A DNA stretch of 64,000 nucleotides from positions 6,530,001 through 6,594,000 of the forward strand of contig NC_092590.1 in assembly GCF_047663525.1 (NCBI RefSeq). The letters are read 5' to 3'. The notes under the pieces are model-generated. The model saw nothing but the letters and a program-made list of their open reading frames with translations. It searched no databases and was not told where the DNA came from. Source of the DNA: Anas platyrhynchos (taxonomy: Eukaryota > Chordata > Aves > Anseriformes > Anatidae). The position numbers and the translations under genes are program-made. This document shows, piece by piece, positions 1 through 12,600 of the stretch (its first letter is position 1; each line of letters begins with the position of its first letter).

Positions 1-1440
1 CTGCCAGAAATGCAGATTCAGGCCCCTAGAGATAGGCACTAGCTAGTGGGAAGTAACTTGAATTTATAGCTTTACTTTGAAAAACATCACAACTTTTAAA
101 TGGATCAATTCATCCTTTTTTTGTACATATTTCCCATTCGCCATAGGTACCCACTCCTCCTTGAGAATTGTTGGCCACCATGGTAGTTTATTTTATTCAA
201 GCCAAACAAAGCACTACTGGCAAAAACACACTTTTGAGAATGAAATTAACACGAAAATTCCAGTAATTAATATGGCAATCATCATACGAAAGACTTTCCA
301 GCTCTGGCAATGAAACCTAAGGAAGTACAAGCGCTCAGAGAGGAAGCCCACCTCTACAGCAGAATGACAAAAATGGAAACGGTCCTCAAATTATTGTGCA
401 AATCAGGCTGCCTCAGCCAGAGACCAGTTTCTCTCACTGCTGGGAGCTGCCCACTCAAGGTAGTGAAAGGCCAACAATTACCTTGAAAAGATAAGCCAGG
501 TAAAACTCCCAGTTGAAGGCTTCAAGCTACTCTCAAGCCCTTCAGCATGATCTTTATAGGAATTCTCCGCACGACAATACAGCACTTAGCTGAGGGCTAT
601 GGTGAGCTACACCTTTAGAAGCAAAGCTTAGTTACCTGATGCTTTCTTTGCTTGCACAGTATTACTTGACCAGGCCAACAAATAGCACGGCTTATATATT
701 GAAAAACTTTATTTTATGAAGCCTTCCGAAGTGTTTTGCTTATTTTGAGTCGCTCATCCTCTGGACTTCTTTCTCAGAAGAAAGGTTCCCACCAGCCTTA
801 AAGGAAAAGCACATAGCTGCAAGCTGTACTCTGTTGTTTTGTTTTGCTCCTCCTCCACCCCCATCCTCACTTTGTGCTACTCCTTTAGGAAAGAAGCTTT
901 GAGAAAATGACTTTGGAGAGAGCTTGCAGCCAGAGCAAATGTCAGCTATGAACCTATAATTAGAATCTGTACACTGAACAGTCAGTGGTGACGTACTCAC
1001 ACCTGAGAGGTCACAGAGGTTCAAATTCAGCACATGAGAAAATACTGTTTATAGGTAAGCATATCAGCAACTCACGGCACTTGTTTTGTCGGTATTCTTT
1101 TCATTCGCAATTAACCTGGCACCTCTCAGCTCCGCAGTGAAAGCCGCGATGCCAAGGCACACAGCAGCCCGCATTTTTGTTGCCTTGCCAGCCTCACAAC
1201 TGCAGGCACTACTCCCATAAGCCATGTAGCTTGGATGACAACTAAAAGCCAAGCTCCAGACTTCAGGCTGCTAAGAAAACACCTATCACCTCTTTGTTTT
1301 CCTCACATTAAATAGTCTCAGTGCCTTTGTGTGCGAGAGGTGAAAGAAGGGAACATTAGTTAGGGGAAGGAACGGAGCCAATAAAACGAAGTTGTTATAA
1401 ACTAAAAGCCTACAATGACCTTAGAAGATAAATATTAATC
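1..1440. other. Flank of the divergent promoter; no gene resolved
   Basis: In mammals LARP7 lies head-to-head with ZGRF1, so its 5' end is expected here on the minus strand. I looked for the lysine-rich start and La domain of LARP7 in minus-strand frames and did not find them. The stretch is AT-rich, without long open frames. The only gene-like signal is a possible minus-strand terminal exon, listed separately. A first LARP7 intron could fill this interval, with the coding exons left of base 1. Confidence 0.5.
690..1002 (-). ncRNA. Possible minus-strand terminal exon or short antisense transcript
   Basis: On the minus strand a pyrimidine-rich stretch ends in CTCTCAG at about 1003-1010, a plausible splice acceptor. 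About 290 bases further on comes a reversed AATAAA (708-713) that could serve as poly(A) signal. An open frame crosses the interval and ends 20-odd bases before that signal, but its product resembles nothing I know and is not LARP7. The same place also reads as a donor (GT|GTGAGT), so the assignment is ambiguous. It could be a promoter-upstream transcript, an alternative LARP7 end, or chance. Confidence 0.2.
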
Positions 1441-1598
1441 ACAGTGGCTCTAATCCGTACAGAGCCACTTTCCAACCCACTTCACCTCAGCCCACCCAAC
1501 GCACCGGAGCTACGTGAGGGCAGCCCCCAGGCACCGGCCGCCCAACGGCCGCCAACGGCCGCCCTCAGGCAGCCCAACGGCGGGCACGCGGCCAGCAC

Positions 1599-1610
1599 TG
1601 CGCATGCGCG
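1599..1610. promoter_or_regulatory. NRF1-like palindrome
   Basis: TGCGCATGCGCG, a close match to the NRF1 consensus, within the CpG island. A second copy, GCGCATGCGCC, lies at 1834-1844. Confidence 0.6.
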
Positions 1611-1720
1611 CGGCGACCCCAGCAGCAGCAGCAGCGCCCCCTGCCGGCGCCCCCGCCTCCCGCCCAACTGCCGCCCCCCGCCGCGCGCCACTGACCTGCC
1701 CGCCCCGCCGCGCGCCGCGC

Positions 1721-1732
1721 CACGTGACGTCA
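1721..1732. promoter_or_regulatory. Fused E-box and CRE
   Basis: CACGTG (1721-1726) overlaps a full palindromic CRE, TGACGTCA (1725-1732), so USF/MYC-type and CREB/ATF-type proteins would compete for or share the site. Another CACGTG stands alone at 1876-1881. Confidence 0.6.
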
Positions 1733-1914
1733 CCGCGGGGGGCAACGGGCCGCGCCGCGCGCGCGCTCCTCCGGCCGCCGCCGCCACCAAGCGCCGCCGG
1801 CCCGCCCTGCCCCGGCGCGGAGGGGAGCCCCGCGCGCATGCGCCCCGCGGGAGCGGCCGCGCCTGGCTGGGCGCGCACGTGATTTCCTCCCGGAGGGCGG
1901 GGCCGCGCCGGGGA

Positions 1915-1970
1915 GGGGGCGTGGCTTAGCGAGAGGTGGGCGTGGCTAAGGGGTAGGGGGCGTGGCCTAG
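1915..1970. promoter_or_regulatory. Three spaced GC/CACCC boxes
   Basis: The core GGGCGTGGC followed by YTAG or TAAG appears three times (about 1915-1930, 1936-1950, 1955-1970), roughly 20 bp apart. This is the SP/KLF type of site. The near-identical copies suggest a local tandem duplication. Confidence 0.6.
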
Positions 1971-2008
1971 CGGCACCGGGGCTTTCCTCGGCGGCCGGCG
2001 GGGCGCGG

Positions 2009-2016
2009 TGACGTCA
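2009..2016. promoter_or_regulatory. CRE near the presumed ZGRF1 start
   Basis: A full palindromic TGACGTCA lies about 50 bp upstream of a good splice donor (CTCAG|GTGGGC at 2068/2069), the right distance to drive a short first exon of ZGRF1. Confidence 0.55.
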
Positions 2017-2029
2017 CGCGCGCTGTGGC

Positions 2030-2068
2030 GGGAAGCTCGGAGCGCGGCGGGGGCAGCGGCCGCCTCAG
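2030..2068 (+). other. Presumed ZGRF1 non-coding exon 1 (3' boundary only)
   Basis: The GC-rich sequence ends in CTCAG|GTGGGC, a strong donor. The first coding exon starts at or before 2560. Its acceptor could be after TTAG at 2540 or after CCAG at 2555; I cannot choose between them. The transcription start is a guess, placed just downstream of the CRE. Confidence 0.35.
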
Positions 2069-2559
2069 GTGGGCGGGGGGGGGGGGTTAACGGCTTTAAC
2101 GGCTTAACGGCTTCTGGGTTTGTTTGTTTCTGACAGAAAAATAATGGTATTTTGGCTCCTGGCAAACATCTGTGGCATAAATTGGCGGGTTCTGAGCCGC
2201 AGCGTGGTCGCCGCAGGTTTTTCTAGCCAGCAGCTGTTCGTTTAAGCAAATTACTTCCCCTCAAATGTATAAAGTGCGTTAATGTCTATAAAAACACCGT
2301 GTTTGCCCATAGGCTTTGCATGACGTTATGGCTAAAGTGCGTCTTTGAAATGTCCTCATCAGCTGTATGCATCCCTCTGCCTTTACGTTGCCTCCTATCT
2401 GCGTCTTTTAAGAAAAAAACCAACAATCTGACACCTGTTTCTCTGTATACACGTTTTCCTGGTTCGCCCTGCACATTTCCCCATCGCTCAGACGGTACGA
2501 AGATGTGAAGATGTGAACGTTTGCACGAGGAGCTGTTAGGTGACTGTGCTGCCAGAGCA

Positions 2560-3635
2560 ATGTCTTCGCAAGAATTTACTGTAAGTCTCTTTTTGCACCC
2601 CCTGCGACTAAGGAAAAATAAACTAAATGACGGTATGGCTGCTGTGTTATTTAAGCGTTTTCTTACTTCTTCTTGTTTCAACGTTTCCCGCTTTTAAACC
2701 AGGTATTGTACACTCACCAAAAAATGAAAAAATCAAAAACGTGGCAGGATGGAACTCTGAGGATGAGACCTGGAGGAAATAAGGTGAAGAACTCAGCCTT
2801 AATGCTCTGTCACAGCGTCTGCTGCTGTGGATGCTCAGTGGCGATTTGGTTGATCTGTGAAATAAAACTGATTATTTAAAATTCTTTTTTTTTTTTTTTA
2901 ATCCTTGCAGGCAATCCTGTTTGATGATGAAGGACAATGTCTGGACAGTATGTTTATAAAATCCCAGGTATATTTTTTCTTATACTTTTCTATGCTTAGG
3001 ATTGTGGTTTGCATTTCAGGAAGCATTTCAAACTCCTTTTTGTCTGGTTATTATGGTAGCGCTTTTTCCCTAGCAATATGGCAGTTTTCTGTTGTAAATA
3101 TCATCAAAGGATGCTACAGTGTAAGCAACGGAAAGCTAACACAGCTTCCAGTTGTTGATAAGCCCTACCAGTGCTCTTCCAGAGCCACTGTGGGGGACTT
3201 ACAGAATTATATTTCTTTTGGGTAGAAGCAGTGTATTGCAGTAATATATTAAATGAGCTTATTTTGAAACTAGATGCTAGTCTCTTCCAGTATTATTTAA
3301 TTTTAACTATATGACATTGTGATGTGCTGAGTGTAAATATAACACTTCAGATTTTTTTTTACCTGTCAGTGTTCACAATATTTAGAAGACGTGTAATTTC
3401 TCATATGGCACTATTATGTACATACTGCTTCTTTCTCTCTCTTTTCCAGGTGAATGCTGGAGACAATTTAGAAAGCGAACGATATTTGATCACAGTTGAA
3501 GCAGTAAAAGTGAATGAAAAACCTTGTGAAGATCAGCCAAGGAAAGCAGAAATAATAGAAGTGAATAGAAATGGTGTAAAGCCTGGTATTCTACCCTCAA
3601 GACATTTGTCTGTTGGCTTGAAAAGGAAGTTTACG
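2560..3635 (+). CDS. ZGRF1: ZGRF1 exons 1-4 (coding): DUF2439 domain
   Basis: Four exons (2560-2580, 2703-2783, 2911-2967, 3450-3635) encode residues 1-115. They include YTHQKMKKSKTWQDG and the block ESERYLITVEAV, hallmarks of the DUF2439 domain shared with fungal Mte1/Dbl2, which bind D-loop repair intermediates. The start codon context is GAGCAATGT. All four introns fall between codons (phase 0), so the small exons can be skipped without frame loss. Confidence 0.9.
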
Positions 3636-6600
3636 GTATGTCTCTCCAAAAAGTTGTTTGATATTGACATGTATTTTAAAACACAAAGATCACATCTTTT
3701 AATTGAATAGTAAATATATCAATAATGTTTTCTTGCTTTTTTTGGAACTGTAAGTCAGGACATGTTCGTGGTTGTAGCTACTTTTTGCCAAGTTTACTAA
3801 GTCTTTGTTTAGCTTAGCAGGATTATTACTGCTAAGGCTGCTGTGAAAATTGCAAGGGATTGAGATTACTTGTATACACCTGTGGAATCGGCATGTGCTA
3901 TCTGATCAGAACATGTTTTATGGAGTGTGCTGTATTTTCAGCTTTTTTTCTTACAAAATGTGAAGCTGATTTCTGAGTAAAACTAATTTTAAATTCCTCT
4001 CCTAGGGTTTCCAGGGGCCACGCCAAGTTGAAAAGAAAACACCAACAATGGAAGATGAAGAAAACCCAGCAACATCATTTACATCTAAGCAGTGTCAGGG
4101 TATTTTTCCATCCAAGTTTTGTATTACCTCTCCATTGTTTTCTACTATTGGTGAGAAGAATGCAGAAACAAAGCTATCTACAGACTTTCATGACGATGAG
4201 CTTACAAATAACAATAGAGACCATGGGTCTTTCTCACTGGTTTCGCCTCAGTTTCTTGATACGTGTAACGAAATAGAGAAGAGAAGCTCTCATCAGTCCA
4301 TTGTGAAGCCAGAATCTCCTCTCATTACTGGCCACACCAAATCTTACAATCAGACAACTGGTCGTGGGGCAGTGTCACAGAACATCAGGAGCACGGCACA
4401 GATAATAGCTCTTCTGAAATCTAAAACAACACAGGCTTGCAGAGAGGAAGCAACACCTGAAGTCACCAAACGTCTTTCTAGATTTCAAGTACCAGAAAAC
4501 ACGAATAGTTTGTGTAACCCAAAGAGTACAACTCTACCTGCCTTTTCAGGCAACTCTGACAAAAGACTTGCTCAAAATATTCAGAACATGAATTCTACAA
4601 AGGAAACTGTAAATGATAAAAAGGGATGGAATGCTGAAACGCTTCTAAATTTGTCTGAACCTTGTGATAAAGAAGTCACCGGACAAAGACATGGCGAAAA
4701 GGCAAATAATTTAAGTCAAGACTTATGGGATCCCTGCAATACAAATAGCTCCTTCCTATCTGAATCCACCATAAATAGACTACATGAAAGCCAGTTTGTC
4801 CCTTCTCGTTCTACAAGTCCTACCATCTTTGAAACACATCTCTCCACACACAGAGAGCATTTGGTGACTATTGGTCTTCAGGAGAATTCATCTGTCAAGT
4901 CAGAAAGTCACCTTCAGCCACAGCAAAGCTCAGAAAGAGTGCATAGGGCCTTGGGGGTTTCTGAGGACATAACATTGACTGAAAGTGGAATTGTGAAGGA
5001 GGAATTCAGTACACGTGACAAAGACTGTGGACAAGATGAGCAGATAATGCAGGTGAACTTTAATCTATTGGAGGCTTTTGATTTTAGTGACACAGATGAT
5101 GGTCTCCAGTGTGAAAGAAATATGAAAGAGCTCCCTGAGGAAGATGTGCTTTCAAAAAGTCCAGACAGCTTAGAGAGAGATGTAGCACAAAATACTGCAT
5201 TGAGGCTTCATTCTTGCTGTGAAAAGAAAGAAATCAGATGTTCAACATTGGACAGAGAGAGTGATGGAAATACCTGTGCTGCAGGAGTACCATTGCAGCT
5301 TTGTGACAGCGTTAGAGAGAGAGAGAGAATTGTGGAGGACTCTGCAAACCAAACCCAAATCACAGTGGAATTTTTGGATGAGAGAAACAACTTAATAGAG
5401 ATGAATGAAAACCAGCTGAGTGTCAAAGCCATGAACAATAAGGATGATCTTGATGGCTGCACAGCAAATACTGCTAATGGCATGCCAGGGATAAAAAACA
5501 AACACTCTGATCTTTTGCCTGATGACACAAATGTTATTGAGTGTCACCCTGAATCTGGTATGTTTGAGAACACTGAAAGCATCCCATGTATTACTACCAG
5601 CAAAATAATTTCTACGGTGGAGAAAAGGACTGAAGAAGATGTTATGCAGCTTGGATGTACAAAATCCCCAGATAATGATCTAGAACATTTCTGGGGTACT
5701 AAGAGTGATGACACTAAACCAGGTAGTCCTTTGCTGGCTTTGTCACAACAATCTGATCCTTGCCGTGGCCTATTTCAATATATTGCAGAAGATCATCAAA
5801 ATGTATTTGGCATTTTATGCAAGGAAGACACTCTTGTTTCCAGAAGTGCTATCTATCCTTTAGGAAAAGGCCATTCGGCTCCAGAGGAAGCAGAAATAGG
5901 TGAAACTGAGGTTGAAAATGTAGAGAGCATAAATGCCCTTCACGAAGCCTGCAAAGGTGAAAGAATAGGAATGGATTGCCTGAAATGCACAGCAATGGCT
6001 GAAAATTCATCAGATCTTCCTGACTTGGTAAACAATATCGCTCTTCTAAGAGGTTTGTCTCAACATAGCACAGCATTAGAAAGCTTACAAAAGATGGAGG
6101 AAAATAATAGCATGGTATATGAAGCAGAGACTTCTAAAGAGATATTTGAACCACTTGTGGCAGATGAAGGTTAGGTTAGCTTCTGTTTTATGTCTGACTC
6201 TACCTGTTTGACTTCTGTACTCTTATCTCTCCTGCTGGGCAGTTGATATTCAGAAGTCATAGTTTTGTAGTGATGTGTTATGAAGGTTACATCACCGTGC
6301 AATGTTTAGCACTTAGGCAACGATGTGCCCTCCAAATCTGCTTCCCTGTTTTCTTTAGTTCAGTTGATCTTAACTGCAATTATTTTTATGGGTAAGGGTT
6401 GCAAAGACAGTAATTATTCAGAAGTTTTCGTGTCAAATGACAGCTGTGTCTTATTATGCTTTTCTGTCTCTCGTAGCTATAAACGAGTTTTCAGAAATGC
6501 CTTACTCAGAAAGTATAGAGGCATCTTCATGCATTGATTCTTCAGGTGTTTTGGTAATTTATTTATTTTTTTTAATTATATATATCAGTTGCTACAAAAT

Positions 6601-9600
6601 AAACTCATTTTCTATGAGGCTTCTTAAATACAATTCCTGGTTTATCAAACTATAGGGGTTGAGCTGGAAATTGCTTAGTGGCATCAACTAAGAAGCTGAT
6701 AGATAAGATAAAAAAAAAAAAGTCACCTTGCAGACCTGACTGCTAGTTCAGGAGGCTAAAAGTCTGACAAGAAACACAATGCAAATTGTAATATCTAGTT
6801 ATGTTTAGTATCACATCATTAATAGGTCTAATACTTCCCTACCTCATCTTCTTTTACCTTTTTTTTTCTTTCATCATCGTTTTGAATGTAGAATTTTTAG
6901 TAATGTAGAATTTTTAGTATTTGGCTTGATATACAGCAGCAATCGTTTGTGCTTGATGCATCACACCAATTTGTGTGCTATTCTATTAACAGTTTTTCTC
7001 TTTCAATCACTTCCAAAGGGAAAGAAAGATTTTACATTAAATTCTGCTTCTCATTTTCCATTTGAGTAGCAAGTACAGTTTATTATCATGTTGTGGACTG
7101 TTCTGGGCTTCTAATGAAAAGCTGTAATTTAAAACATTTTTTGTTGGATAAATAGATCAGGTCTTTGGAAAAATCTTCAGATGTATTGGCTTAACTTTTC
7201 ACCTTAAGAGGTTATTAAGCTGTTAGACTAATTAGCTTTTGATACTTTTATAGCAGCCCAACTGTGTGGACAGTTTATTACAGCAAACTGACTTGTATAT
7301 TCCACCAGTAGCACTGTGCCAAAGAGACCCTAGGACATCTGACTGCCAACCAAAGGTACAGTTTCTGTGGAACAGAAGTGCAATTAATAGCATTTCTTAA
7401 CTTTCAAGCCATTGACTACTTTCAATACATTACAATAAGTCCTAATAAATATTTAACCAGTTTCATAACTGGCTTCTCAGATCACATTTTAGTGCATTTT
7501 TCTGTGAGATGTTTTCCACTGGTAGTTTAAACTTAAATTTTACAATATGAAAGTAAGGCTTCGCACATTATGTCAGAATATCACAATTTGCTGTTGACAG
7601 ATTGGCACAAAAACTTTCTTGGTGCTGAGTTGTAGGTCAGCAAGGGAAACATACCTTCAAAAGCACGGGGTATTTTTTTCCTCTTTCCCGAGTTTCAGAG
7701 ATTATTTTTGTTATATTTATGAAAAGTACTTTTTTTCGGTTGTAGGTAGTTCCTGAACAGTACTTATTTTCAGTTAATAATTCCAATGTATTGTGTAGCC
7801 TGTTGAGTTTCAAGGGCACCAAATAAAGGGATCAGCAGCTAGTGAGATAATGTTGAGGAATCCCTGCTCGCAGCTGGGATGGCAGCAGTACCCAGATAAT
7901 ATGCAGTTTGCAGCTGAGAGATTTCTGTCACCTCCGGTTTCAAGCAATTATGTTCTTTCTGACTTCAGCCAGGTAAAACATTTTTTTCAAAGTTATTCTC
8001 ATTGACCTTATTGCAAGAAAATGTCCTGAAAACGTAGAACAAAAGAGAATTCACTTTTAGAGTAACACAATCATATCAAAATGACTAAGAATCAAGTGTA
8101 ATACTTTGTGGTCAAACTTTTGCAGTTAGACATGATTATTTTTACTCGTCTTTGTCACAGGAATATGTGTTTGCAAGATGTAAATTGTTTTTTGATTCTG
8201 TGATCAATTTCACTTGAAAAACCACCAACAACAAAAAACAACAAAACAGATACCTCGAAGTGAAAAAATGGCAAGGAGCTTTTATAATGATTGTTTTCAG
8301 ATGATAACTGTATAATTGATTGGATTGGAAATTTTGTCTTTAATTTCTACGTGGTTCCAAAACAGGGGTTAAAACTTTCCTTCTTGGACTACAAGAATTA
8401 TTATTATTCCTCACGGATGTAAAGAAACACGAGATGAAACATTAAATAAAATATTATTTTTCTATTGCTGTATATATATTGATTTTTTTTTTTTTTAAAC
8501 TTCCAGAATGGGCTAGAGATACTGAAATTTATAATTAGAAAGAGGGTCTTTGCACAAAGATACTGTGTATAAAGAGGTTAAAAGTTTAATTTCTAACAAG
8601 TTTTTACTTATACTTTCTTGGTACAGTCTCCAGGTTCAGGAAGGCTTCATGAGGATGATACCAACTTTATTGGAGAGGAGAATTTTGAAAAGAAGTCTAA
8701 CTTTATTAAAGAATCGATAGTAGATCTGTCCCGTAAGTGAAAGTAAAAGTAGAATGGCAGTGATTGGCCTCAGAACAGTTATTCTGCATGACTTCTGTCC
8801 TTTGCATATTTTTCCTAGCACTGGCACTGAATGCACACTCTGAAGTTCCACCGTGGGTAATGTCAGGCTCACCTTCATGTTCTGATCCGGGACAAATGCA
8901 GTGGTCATCATGGGAAGCTGACAAGGTGTGAGCTAACTGTCTATTGGAGATCTTTTGGGGTTTCTGTCTGTTCATAGCAGCAACTTCATGTTTTATTTGT
9001 TACTTTTTTACCTCAACTCTGAGAGATGTTTTATTTGTCTAGAACGACAAGAGAGAGAAAAGTGACAAAAGAGCTATCGTCGGGGTGTTTGTTTCTTGCG
9101 TTTTGGTTTTTACCCAGTCATTCACTTGCCTTGTTAATCCTTCATTCTGTAGGTGATTTCATCAGTACAACTGACTTCCCCAGTTTCTCCAGCTTCAGGA
9201 AGTAAGGGAACTGTTCAGGACATCCAGACCCCCCTGATTCACAGGAACCTTCCAAGTGATTCTGAACTTTCAGCAAATGTTTTCAGTAAGAAATTCTAAT
9301 TGCAGTTTACATTGTTTTTCTAGGAAATGTTTGATGATTTTTGAAGCACACTGAGTTGCACTATAAAAAATCTGGGCATTGAAAATACATTGAGATACGT
9401 CCTGGTAACTGTAGAGTTCAGTTTGTGTTTGTTACATATTTTTTCATATGTGTGTTTCAGTTTTTAAGCTCTTATTTTTATTTTTATTTCCAAATTAGCT
9501 GAATTAGCATGGGATTCCATACTTCCCACCCTGCATCCCCTCTTGTTTTTTCCTGATAGAAACTTAAGTACAATGATGTAGTTTTATTCAAAAAAAATAA

Positions 9601-12600
9601 TAAATCTTCCAGTGTGCAGGGGTGAAAAAGGCTGTAAGCTAAGCTTCTAATTCATAGTAATGTTTTCATTCATTTACCTGCTTTAGCTGAAATCCATATT
9701 CAGCTGCCCGCTGACCCACTTCCAGTGATGACGTGGACACCTGTCATTGACTGTCACTTCTTATTGATAATGAATTTAGCCAACAGGATGCTTGTGGTAC
9801 TAGGAATGTATTGATCCCCATCGGTTAATATTAATTTTGCACAGTTTTGTGGGTGATTCTTTTGGAAAAAGGAAGAGATGTTAAACCGATTGCTTTCCAG
9901 ATGGCAGCTGTCACTGACCTACCAACAATATCAGTTTAATAACCTCCAAAGCAAATTAATGTTTAAATAATTTCTACCAACCATTTACTTTTATTAAGTA
10001 GAGTGCCTGCAGAAATGTGTTTGGGATATATGGATTTACATATTAAAGGATCACATTTGAAATCACTCATTTTATATGGAAATTTAGTAGGGCACTCTAC
10101 AGGCACAGTAAAAAGAGCTTGTCAATTAGAAGTCAGGATGTAAAACGAAGAGCTTGGAATTCTTTCTTTATCATAGTTTTTTGTGCATCTGAAATTAATG
10201 TGCTATCTGGAAGTGCTACGAGTTACTTATGGGACGTATTTGCTCTACAGCATGGGAGAAACACAGCTATCCAGAGGAACGCAGCCCTGCAAGACTCAAA
10301 CCCACAGTTAAAACACGAACTCCACTTGTCACTGTTCCTGCCACTGAGAAGATTCCCAATGTGGAATTTTTTCTAACCGACAGTGAGAAGAGTCAGCAAT
10401 CTTCTGGTTCTTCAGCCGTCAGTTTTAGCAGCAAGTCAGCAGTGTTTCCTATCAGTGCTCCTGGCCCTGAGGACAGGAATTATGAAACCTCCGTGTTTGG
10501 AGAGTATATGGAAGACAGACAAAGGGAATCTGTACAGCCGGTGTTCCCTAATGTGACTTCGCACTGTAGACAAAGCAAGTGGTTGAAATATCAAAGCAGT
10601 GCTCAGTGTGACTTGATAACTCAAAACAGCGATGATGTGGAAGTGATGGATGGCATCTGTCCTGAGAGCATCCTCGGAATGCTGCTGGGTGACACAGGAG
10701 AGAGCCAGAGCAGCGCTGTGAATGAAAACGCTCCCGGCCCAGCGCCTCTGCAGACAGCAAAGAGCATGCTTGGTAAATGTGGTGCAAAGAGCAGCAGCCA
10801 AGATTCGATTTCAGAGAGGAAGTTACTTTCTCTGCACTTAAGTCAGGCTCCTTTAGGTGAGCCTACACAAAAGGTGTTAAGTCACCTGAGCTGCCACACT
10901 GTAACAGGAGATGTCCAGGTGTGTAACTGTTCAAGCAGATAGTTTAACTGACAGAAACACATTTTTCTGGACAAAGCAATTCCTTTTTCCGACTTCCTGC
11001 AAGATATTATCAGTATGATTGGATGAAATGGTTCTATATGTGTAGTAACTCAAGAGTCTCTGCTGCAGAACAGCAGCTGCTAATGATTTTTTTTAGGTGA
11101 TGTGACTAATCCTTTGCAAAGGTAATTCCTTGGTGTACATTGGCACCAGATTTAGACTTCTAGTCCAAATGTTGATGGCAGGAAGATGAAACAAAATCCA
11201 TTGGACTGATTTGCAAGAATATGTTTTTAAGAAGTGTTTTTCTTAATTGCGAAAGAGCAACATTTTCGTGAATGCCCATATCTTGCTTCAAAGCATAGTC
11301 TCTAATTTTGAAATATTTTAAACATCATCAGTTTTAATCACGAAAAAGCAAATTATGGCCTTGAATAAGGGCCTAAAAATCAGCAGTTAGTGCACCTGTT
11401 TGCGAACGGTAGACTATTTAAAAAAAAAAAAGGAGTAAATTGGGGGAAAAAAAACAAACAACAACAACAAAACAAAACAAAGAATCAAAAAACTGTGTTT
11501 TTAAAAATGCAGGCTGTTCTTTCAGGGCCAAATTTTAACTTCGGCGTACATCCTAAATGATAGCTCAAGCTCACCCTGCTGCAGCTCCATGCGTACTGAA
11601 TTTTACTGCTGTTGGCAGTCTTACTGAGTTTATGTACTTCCAGTTAACAAAATCCACAAATTTGTGAAAAGGAAGATTATATTTTGCTTTTAGAAAACTG
11701 GTTCTTCTTCAGCAGGCTTCATTTTGAAACTTCTGGTTGCAGAACGAGGCCCTGAAATTTTTCTGTTGGTTATAGTCATTATTGAGAATCCAATATACAC
11801 TTGGGGAAAAAAAAAAAAGAAAAAGAGAAGAAAAACTACTTTTGGTGCATCTGTACGGTAGCCATTTATCCAAATTTGTCTCACTCAGGGTTTTGAAAAC
11901 TTTTAACAGTTCTTTTTTAATTGTTGTTGTTTTTTAGGAAATAACAGTTTCTGAGTTGTCTTTTCCTAATGTGGACAAGGTAAAATATGCTAATCTTCCT
12001 AAAAGAAAGATTGCCATACCAATTGTATTTCAGTCTCATGTTCACTACAAACAGATTTTTAAAGCTGCTTTGACAGGTATGTCTAACACCATGCAGTATA
12101 AAATGCTGTCATTTTTAAGCAATGTATTTCTGAAGCTTTACAAAACAGGGCGAGAGGGAGAGAGATCGTCAGCATCATCTGTTGGAAGGACTGTTAGCAT
12201 TTGGATTTGCATATCTATCTATAAAAAATACTCAAATATATTCAGCCTATACCAGAAATTGTAAAGACAAAACAAAAGATCAATACTCTTCTTTTCAACT
12301 ATGTAACCTTGCTCCTGTTTACCAGTCTATGGTCCTACCTCAGCTGCTGCTACTTCTTTTTTTTTTTTTTTTAATGTACATTTATTTAGTGTTTGTATCG
12401 TTTGGAGTTACATGATTTGTATGAATGTAAGGCAGTTAGAACAAGTTGGTTTTATGTGCAGAATGTGAAGTTTGCAGGCCACATGGGTTCTTTTAGAACT
12501 CAGATTAAGTATTTTCATTTTTGTTTAAAAATGAAAGTTTCAAGTGAAATGTATTTGAATGCTGTGTACCTGTGTAAGCATTTCAGGGCTGTACTAATTG

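Larger units (their letters stand above)
1444..2110. promoter_or_regulatory. CpG-island, probably bidirectional promoter of ZGRF1 and the LARP7-side gene
   Basis: The GC content rises abruptly here and CpG is abundant while the flanks are AT-rich. The block is packed with factor sites of the housekeeping type: two full CREs, two E-boxes, two NRF1-like palindromes and three GC boxes, listed separately. There is no TATA box. The two CREs lie about 285 bp apart, as expected when each serves one direction of a divergent promoter. The ZGRF1 start codon is 550 bp downstream, behind a presumed non-coding first exon. The open frames on both strands here (up to 160 codons) are by-products of GC content. 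Confidence 0.75.

Noticed and set aside
1-1440. miR-302/367 cluster, which lies in a LARP7 intron
   Set aside because: No AAGTGCTTCC-type seed hairpins are present in this stretch; the cluster would be further left.
1444-1929. Overlapping ORFs of 100-161 codons on both strands
   Set aside because: They lie in the CpG island, consist mostly of Ala, Pro, Arg and Gly in every frame, and match no protein. High GC removes stop codons.
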